In this document: piece by piece, positions 46,414 to 47,638 of the stretch
How positions within the stretch are numbered: the stretch's first letter is position 1
Layout of the letters: every line of letters begins with the position of its first letter
Assembly (NCBI GenBank): GCA_020343475.1
Contig: CP070796.1
Span: 2,315,579-2,363,216, forward strand
Length of the DNA stretch: 47,638 nt
Direction: 5' to 3'
From: Candidatus Zixiibacteriota bacterium
GTDB taxonomy: Bacteria; Zixibacteria; MSB-5A5; GN15; PGXB01
Notes under the pieces: generated by a model
Database searches by the model: none
Seen by the model: the letters and a program-made list of their open reading frames with translations, nothing else
What the model was told of the DNA's origin: nothing
Position numbers and translations under genes: made by a program

Positions 46414-46459
46414 CTTATGGCAATTTTTGTGAAAATATTCACACCAGCCTTGCCATAAG
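46414..46459 (-). promoter_or_regulatory. nested palindrome: CRP/FNR-type box inside a 10-bp inverted repeat
   Basis: A perfect outer repeat CTTATGGCAA / TTGCCATAAG (46414-46423 and 46450-46459) encloses TGTGA-N6-TCACA at 46428-46443, an exact match to the core CRP-family consensus. The predicted transcription start falls at 46459 or within a base of it, so the mRNA would open with this 46-base hairpin. It could be an operator for a repressor-positioned CRP/FNR-like protein, a 5' stabilising hairpin, or both. Confidence 0.6.
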
Positions 46460-46465
46460 ACACCA

Positions 46466-46494
46466 AATATATTTCAATCTTCCTCAATTGTCAA
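46466..46494 (-). promoter_or_regulatory. strong sigma-70-type promoter of the aldehyde dehydrogenase gene
   Basis: Perfect TTGACA (46494-46489), 17-base spacer, TATATT (46471-46466; 5 of 6). One of the two best promoters in the window by eye. Confidence 0.75.
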
Positions 46495-46577
46495 TTTATT
46501 TCGGCAGTTTAACTTGCCGGGACACCGGCATCATTAATTCAAGTCCCCGGGTGACTGCGATTCATCTCAGCTTTCAT

Positions 46578-46609
46578 AAAAAAAGCCGGCATGCCATCGG
46601 GCCGCCGGC
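46578..46609 (-). terminator. intrinsic terminator after frr
   Basis: On the minus strand GCCGGC, a 13-base loop able to form an inner GCC/GGC stem, GCCGGC, then seven T. It lies 28 bases after the frr stop. Confidence 0.8.
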
Positions 46610-46636
46610 GGATAAAACAGACAGATTTTCGGCGAA

Positions 46637-47194
46637 TTATACTTCCATGATCTCTTTTTCTTTGTCTTCCATAAGATTATCAATCAATTCGATATACTTG
46701 TCGGTCAGTTCCTGGATTTCCTCGGAGCCTCGCTTTAGCTGGTCTTCCGAGATTTCCTTGTTTTTCTCCGCCTTCTTCAGGAAGTCGTTGGCATCGCGGC
46801 GAACGTTTCTAATGGCGACCTTGCCTTCTTCGGCCATCTTTCGACAGTGCTTGACCAGTTCTTTGCGGCGCTCTTCATTCAGCGGGGGAATCGGCAGGCG
46901 GATAATATTGCCCTCGGCAAGCGGATTGAGACCGAGATCTGCTTTCTGGATTGCTTTCGCCACCTCGCCGACAATTTCCTTGTCCCAACATTGTACAATC
47001 AGCAGGCGGGGCTCCGGCACCGATATCGAAGATAGCTGAGTAAGCGGCATAATGGTGCCGTGGTAATCAACCCTGACACCTTCAAGAAGTGATGCGGACG
47101 CCTTTCCGGTCCGCAGAGACATGAAACCCTTTTTGATGGTTTCATAGCTTTTCTTCATTCGGTCTTCGGTTTCGGTAAACACTTTATCAGTCAT
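46637..47194 (-). CDS. frr: ribosome recycling factor
   Basis: A 185-residue protein of standard length that splits post-termination ribosomes with EF-G. Typical segments: SLRTGKASASLLEGVRVDYHG, WDKEIVGEVAKAIQKADLGL, IRLPIPPLNEERRKELVKH and VAIRNVRRDANDFLKK. AAAGGAG site upstream. It follows pyrH by 44 bases, the widespread pyrH-frr order. Confidence 0.97.
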   Translation of the reverse strand: MTDKVFTETEDRMKKSYETIKKGFMSLRTGKASASLLEGVRVDYHGTIMPLTQLSSISVPEPRLLIVQCWDKEIVGEVAKAIQKADLGLNPLAEGNIIRLPIPPLNEERRKELVKHCRKMAEEGKVAIRNVRRDANDFLKKAEKNKEISEDQLKRGSEEIQELTDKYIELIDNLMEDKEKEIMEV

Positions 47195-47238
47195 AGGAGT
47201 TCTCCTTTGACTCTCGTAAAACTAGCATTATGGTCTCT

Positions 47239-47638
47239 CTACGATACCAGCGTCCCGACCTGCTCGCCCAGAACGATTCTTCTCAAATCGCCGGGCCGGC
47301 TCATGTTGAAGACGATAATCGGAATTTTATTGTCTTTGCATAGGGCAATTGCAGTCAGATCCATAACTCCCAACTCTTTTGTGACGACGTCCATATAAGT
47401 CAGACTGGCGAATCGTTTCGCGTTGGGATTGGTTACGGGATCATCCGAATATACACCGTCAACTTTGGTTGCCTTAATCAGAACATTGGCCTGGGTTTCT
47501 TTGGCGCGCAATGCTGCAGCTGTATCGGTGGTAAAGTACGGATTCCCAGTTCCGGCGGCAAGGACAACCACCCGTCCTTTTTCCATGTGGCGAATGGCGC
47601 GGCGCCGAATATAGGATTCGGCAAACGATTCGATACTG
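47239..47638 (-). CDS. pyrH: UMP kinase, C-terminal part (runs off the window)
   Basis: The last 132 residues or so of PyrH; the start lies beyond the right edge. The frame is open to the window end and reads [17 protein letters not shown], then [32 protein letters not shown] (nucleotide and UMP binding) and [14 protein letters not shown]. The enzyme phosphorylates UMP to UDP. An internal ATG at 47586 is not the start. Confidence 0.96.
   Translation of the reverse strand, partial: SIESFAESYIRRRAIRHMEKGRVVVLAAGTGNPYFTTDTAAALRAKETQANVLIKATKVDGVYSDDPVTNPNAKRFASLTYMDVVTKELGVMDLTAIALCKDNKIPIIVFNMSRPGDLRRIVLGEQVGTLVS

Noticed and set aside
46516-46529. GCCGG-GACA-CCGGC hairpin downstream of frr
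   Set aside because: No T run on either side, and the terminator at 46578-46609 already accounts for the transcript end.

Overview
The window looks like a chromosomal segment of a Gram-negative, probably anaerobic or facultative, free-living bacterium. The FCB superphylum or a neighbouring candidate phylum (Zixibacteria-like) is my best guess. The hints are a PorV/PorQ (UPF0164)-type outer-membrane barrel, a very large secreted protein with a FlgD-like/type IX-like C-terminal domain, a Wza-type polysaccharide exporter, and a ferredoxin-dependent 2-oxoglutarate oxidoreductase in place of the 2-oxoglutarate dehydrogenase complex. The lineage is inference: no rRNA gene is present. Almost everything is on the minus strand; only the nfnA-nfnB pair (29467-31833) is on the plus strand. 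I see no IS element, prophage, integrase or CRISPR array.

Layout, reading the minus strand from left to right. (1) 12-7535: a small secreted protein, then an exopolysaccharide group (DUF362 protein, XrtA-type polysaccharide deacetylase, CpsD-like tyrosine kinase, TPR protein, SLBB-type export protein), preceded upstream by a membrane diguanylate cyclase. (2) 7598-10380: a partner-switching signalling unit. It has a membrane protein carrying both an RsbW-like kinase domain and an RsbU/SpoIIE phosphatase domain, and a STAS protein. The STAS gene ends in an A10 run containing an in-phase A AAA AAG heptamer, which could fuse it by -1 frameshift to a winged-helix-like small reading frame. (3) 10449-16609: a PorV-like barrel with a TPR tail, translationally coupled to a 1444-residue secreted Ig-repeat protein. 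(4) 16881-25438 and thrS: the classical thrS-infC-rpmI-rplT-pheS-pheT cluster, continuing into a ZapB-like gene, zapA, rny, the YmdB-type phosphoesterase gene and folD. infC appears to start with AUA and overlaps rpmI. (5) 27446-29340: tRNA-Val(GAC) with a good promoter, a thioredoxin gene broken by two compensating frameshifts, an NmrA-like SDR protein and a small Cys-containing secreted protein. (6) 29467-31833: nfnA-nfnB, ending at a strong bidirectional terminator. (7) 31996-42357: a central-carbon operon (cca, sucC, sucD, korD, korA, korB, korC, ndk, larA-like, mdh, icd). (8) 42360-47638: carbamate kinase, a cyclic-2,3-diphosphoglycerate-synthetase-like GTPase, an aldehyde dehydrogenase with an elaborate palindromic leader, frr and a truncated pyrH.

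How the genes fit together. Isocitrate dehydrogenase, KorABCD, SucCD and Mdh cover a TCA segment in which 2-oxoglutarate oxidation reduces ferredoxin. NfnAB could exchange those electrons with NADH/NADPH. On the envelope side, a diguanylate cyclase and a kinase/phosphatase-STAS unit lie between a polysaccharide export operon and a secreted-protein operon, which suggests joint control of the cell surface. The most unusual items are the possible frameshift-made STAS/DNA-binding protein, the TGTGA-N6-TCACA palindrome nested in a 10-bp inverted repeat at the aldehyde dehydrogenase transcription start, the 40-residue lysine-rich tail on SucD, and the LarA-like racemase beside mdh.
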